Positions 6,650-8,946 of a stretch of DNA of 8,946 nt are shown piece by piece; the stretch's first letter is position 1; the number at the start of each line of letters is the position of its first letter. The stretch spans positions 1-8,946 of the forward strand of contig JAGWIE010000045.1 in the NCBI GenBank assembly GCA_028866445.1. Reading direction: 5' to 3'. The stretch comes from Rhodospirillales bacterium (lineage in GTDB: Bacteria > Pseudomonadota > Alphaproteobacteria > Acetobacterales > Acetobacteraceae). Under the pieces are notes generated by a model. That model had not been told where the DNA came from, did not search any database, and saw only the letters and a list, made by a program, of their open reading frames with translations. Made by a program: the position numbers and the translations under genes.

Positions 6650-7617
6650 CCGAATACCAAGTGACCGAAGCCGGGGCCGAGATGCGGCTGGACCGTTATC
6701 TGCGCCGCGAAGTGCCCGGCCTCACCCAGGGCGTTTTGCAAAAATTGCTGCGCACCGGCAAAATCCGCCTAAACGGCAGCCGCGCCGAGGCCAATGCCCG
6801 CCTTAATCTGGGCGACATGCTGAATGTACCCGAAATCGCCCCGCCGGCTGAAATGCCTAAGCAGCGCCACGTGGTGAAGATGGACGAGACGCGCACCAAA
6901 GAGCTGGAGCGCATGGTGCTCTATAGCGATGCTTCGGTGATCATTCTCAACAAGCCCGCCGGGCTGCCAGTGCAGGGCGGTTCCGGCATCGCCGTGCATG
7001 TGGATGGCATGTTGGATGCACTTCGGGGCGAGCACCCCGAGCGCCCGAAACTGGTCCACCGGCTGGACCGCGATACCTCCGGCCTGCTGGTCATCGCCCG
7101 CTCCAGCCGGGTGGCTAGCAAACTCTCCGCCGCTTTCCGGGGCCGCGATGTTGAAAAAACCTATTGGGCGCTGCTGGCCGGGCTACCGGATGCGCTGGAA
7201 GGCCGGATCGACCTGCCGCTGAAGCGCCTGGACCTTGGTTCAACCTCCCGGGCTGAACCCTCCAACCGCAAAGATAAAGAGGCGCAGAGTGCCGTCACCG
7301 ATTACCGAGTTTTAGACAAAGCCGGGCGCAAATTCTGCCTGGCGGAGCTGCGACCGCAAACCGGACGTATGCACCAGCTCCGCGCACATTGCCTGGCGCT
7401 GGGCACGCCCATTCTGGGCGATGAAGTGTATGGCGGTGTTTATTCCGAGCATTTCGCCCAGCAATTGCACCTGCACGCGCGGCGCCTCAGCTTCCCCCAC
7501 CCTGAAGGCGGCAGCCTGACCGTGGAAGCGCCGCTGCCAAAACATATGCTGGACGGGCTGAATTATCTGGGCTTCCCGGCACCGGAGGCCGCGAAACCCC
7601 CGCGCAACGGGCGATGA
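6646..7617 (+). CDS. rluC: RluC/RluD-type 23S rRNA pseudouridine synthase
   Basis: This protein isomerises specific uridines of 23S rRNA to pseudouridine. It is 323 aa, close to the size of E. coli RluC. An N-terminal S4 RNA-binding domain covers about 12-62 (RLDRYLRREVPGLTQGVLQK, GKIRLNG). The catalytic domain follows, with NKPAGLPVQGG at 102-112 and the RluA-family signature HRLDRDTSGLLVIA (138-151), whose Asp141 is the nucleophile. Further motifs are LRPQTGRMHQLRAH (235-248), LGDEVYGG (257-264) and LHLHARRL (274-281). I chose the ATG at 6646, which overlaps the rarA stop (ATGA) and has a purine-rich GAAGAGAAG just upstream. The frame is also open to a TTG at 6619, but that would add residues outside the family pattern. 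RluC fits better than RluD by general resemblance, but the two cannot be told apart safely from sequence alone, so the symbol is tentative. The stop lies 6 bp from that of the convergent EAL-HDOD gene. Confidence 0.92.
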   Translation: MTEYQVTEAGAEMRLDRYLRREVPGLTQGVLQKLLRTGKIRLNGSRAEANARLNLGDMLNVPEIAPPAEMPKQRHVVKMDETRTKELERMVLYSDASVIILNKPAGLPVQGGSGIAVHVDGMLDALRGEHPERPKLVHRLDRDTSGLLVIARSSRVASKLSAAFRGRDVEKTYWALLAGLPDALEGRIDLPLKRLDLGSTSRAEPSNRKDKEAQSAVTDYRVLDKAGRKFCLAELRPQTGRMHQLRAHCLALGTPILGDEVYGGVYSEHFAQQLHLHARRLSFPHPEGGSLTVEAPLPKHMLDGLNYLGFPAPEAAKPPRNGR

Positions 7618-7623
7618 CAACGC

Positions 7624-8880
7624 TTACATCTGGCTGGCCCAACGCAACGCGTCCACCTGCATCCGGTTGAACGCGGTCGTATCGCAGATGTTTAGCGTTT
7701 CAAGCGCTACCTGAACCGCTGCCATGCCTTCTGGCCTGTCCGCTTGCTCGGCGGCTTCCACCAAGGCCAGGAATTCACCTAATCTGCCCTCCCGGCGCAA
7801 CAACGCAGCGGCCATAACTTCGTCCAGCCCCAGAATTTTTATAATATCTTCCATCTGGACTCCAAACAATGCCGCCGAAAGGCTGAACATACCCAGCATA
7901 AACCCATAAGGCTTCAAAGCACGTTGCTGGCTGTGTTCAAGCAATTCTTCAATCAAGCGGCCGCGCATAATCGCCGTTTGCGCCAGCGGATCGGCACCAC
8001 GGGTTTCAGAATCCTCGCGCATGAAAATCATGATCTGCACTAGGCGGCTGAGCTGCAAACGCCCCAGCAATAGAATGGCCTGCCGTGGTGTTTTAAGTTT
8101 CTCCAACTTGAAATAAGATGAAGAATTCGCAAGCCGCATCATCCGAACCATGAATTCCGGGGCTTTTTTAATCTCATCCTCAATCTGCTCAATCTCGGCA
8201 TCGGAGATGACCAGTTTCAGCAGTTTCAGCAATTGCATGGCGGAAGGCGAGATGCTGCGCCCCTGCACCATTTTTGGCCGCGCGAAATAATAGCCTTGAA
8301 ACATCGTAAATCCAGCCGCTCGCAAGGCTTCATATTGATCCAGGGAATCTATTTTTTCTGCCAGCAATATTTTGTTCTGTGCGCGCACGCGCTGCGCAAT
8401 GACATCCAGATTGGCCATGTTCACGCCAAGCATATCCACTTTCACAATATCCACCACTGGCAGAATTTTGTGCAGCGCCTCATCATCTTCCATCACGTCG
8501 TCAATCGCAAAGCGGAAACCCTTTTCGCGTAAGGCAATGCAGCGGTTAATCACCACCTCGGTTCGCGGCACTGTTTCCAATAGTTCCAGAACCACTTTAT
8601 CCGCCGGCAGAATTTCCAACAGGTCGCTTAAGAGTAAATTCTCAGAAATATTGATGAAAGCGGGCTTGCCGTTCAGCGCAGTGTCCACACCAAGGTCAAG
8701 AAACGCGTGTTGAATCACCGCTATGCTGGCGGACATATCATCGGCAATAACCGCGCGATTTTCAGCACTATTACGAAACAGAAGTTCATACGCAATAAGT
8801 GTCTGGTGTTCATCTTGAATCGGCTGCCGCGCCAGAAAATAATTCTGCCCCTTCACGGCACATCTCGTTTTTGGTGACAA
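7624..8880 (-). CDS. EAL-HDOD domain signalling protein (YuxH-like)
   Basis: Single-chain signalling protein with an EAL domain (about residues 12-210) followed by an HDOD domain (about 212-410), 418 aa. EAL domains hydrolyse or bind cyclic di-GMP; HDOD domains are non-catalytic relatives of HD domains. Relatives of this layout affect motility or biofilm in several bacteria. Visible EAL positions: YELLFR (31-36), NIS (77-79), LELLET (98-103), IDDV (126-129), KVD (147-149), AEKID (174-178) and QGYYFARP (195-202). Most metal and substrate positions therefore look kept, but the usual second Glu of the ExxE motif is Asp178 and DDFG is DDV, so activity is uncertain. HDOD is supported by KAPEFMVRMMRLANSSSYF (239-257) and AILLLGRLQLSRL (268-280). 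There is no transmembrane segment or sensor domain, so it should be cytosolic. The longest frame starts at TTG 8880. A GTG at 8856 (VKGQNYFLARQPI), with GAGA a few bases upstream, is equally plausible. It is a single gene, convergent with rluC. Confidence 0.92.
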   Translation of the reverse strand: MSPKTRCAVKGQNYFLARQPIQDEHQTLIAYELLFRNSAENRAVIADDMSASIAVIQHAFLDLGVDTALNGKPAFINISENLLLSDLLEILPADKVVLELLETVPRTEVVINRCIALREKGFRFAIDDVMEDDEALHKILPVVDIVKVDMLGVNMANLDVIAQRVRAQNKILLAEKIDSLDQYEALRAAGFTMFQGYYFARPKMVQGRSISPSAMQLLKLLKLVISDAEIEQIEDEIKKAPEFMVRMMRLANSSSYFKLEKLKTPRQAILLLGRLQLSRLVQIMIFMREDSETRGADPLAQTAIMRGRLIEELLEHSQQRALKPYGFMLGMFSLSAALFGVQMEDIIKILGLDEVMAAALLRREGRLGEFLALVEAAEQADRPEGMAAVQVALETLNICDTTAFNRMQVDALRWASQM

Positions 8881-8946
8881 AATGAGCGCATGATAGCCAT
8901 CTCACCCAGCCCAATTTTGCGGCGTGTTAGAAAAATGTTGTGCATT

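Noticed and set aside
7600..7640. Shared terminator between the pseudouridine synthase and EAL-HDOD genes
   Set aside because: Only 6 bp separate the stops and I found no stem with a T-run there.

Overview
The window is about 60% GC, densely packed, and reads as ordinary chromosomal DNA of an alphaproteobacterium. An acetic-acid-bacterium relative (Acetobacterales) is my best guess from the style of the proteins, but nothing here fixes the taxonomy. I see no rRNA, tRNA, CRISPR array, insertion sequence or phage gene.

Region 1 (1-5012) is a head-to-head pair of amidoligase-type cassettes around a ~250 bp divergent intergenic region. Leftward lies a separate circularly permuted ATP-grasp gene (194-1669, minus) followed, with a 4-base overlap, by an alpha-E (DUF403) gene that runs off the left edge. 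Rightward lies one long gene (1917-4121) in which an ATP-grasp-like half and an alpha-E half are fused, followed 21 bp later by a transglutaminase-like protease-fold gene (4143-5012). ATP-grasp, alpha-E and transglutaminase genes are known to travel together and are predicted, from comparative genomics of amidoligases, to make, attach or trim a peptide-like product. The substrate is not established here. The striking point is that the separate ATP-grasp keeps its ligase motifs, whereas the fused copy lacks about 57 residues where the conserved lysine and glycine-rich loop should be. It looks like a degenerate, possibly non-catalytic partner.

Region 2 (5009-5293, minus) is a small unrecognised membrane protein whose stop codon overlaps the transglutaminase stop codon tail to tail.

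Region 3 (5330-7617, plus) is a two-gene unit: rarA (AAA+ replication-recombination ATPase) and an RluC-type 23S rRNA pseudouridine synthase, joined by an ATGA start/stop overlap.

Region 4 (7624-8880, minus) is an EAL-HDOD signalling protein, convergent with the pseudouridine synthase, with only 6 bp between the stop codons. The remaining 8881-8946 is its upstream region; I see no gene in it.
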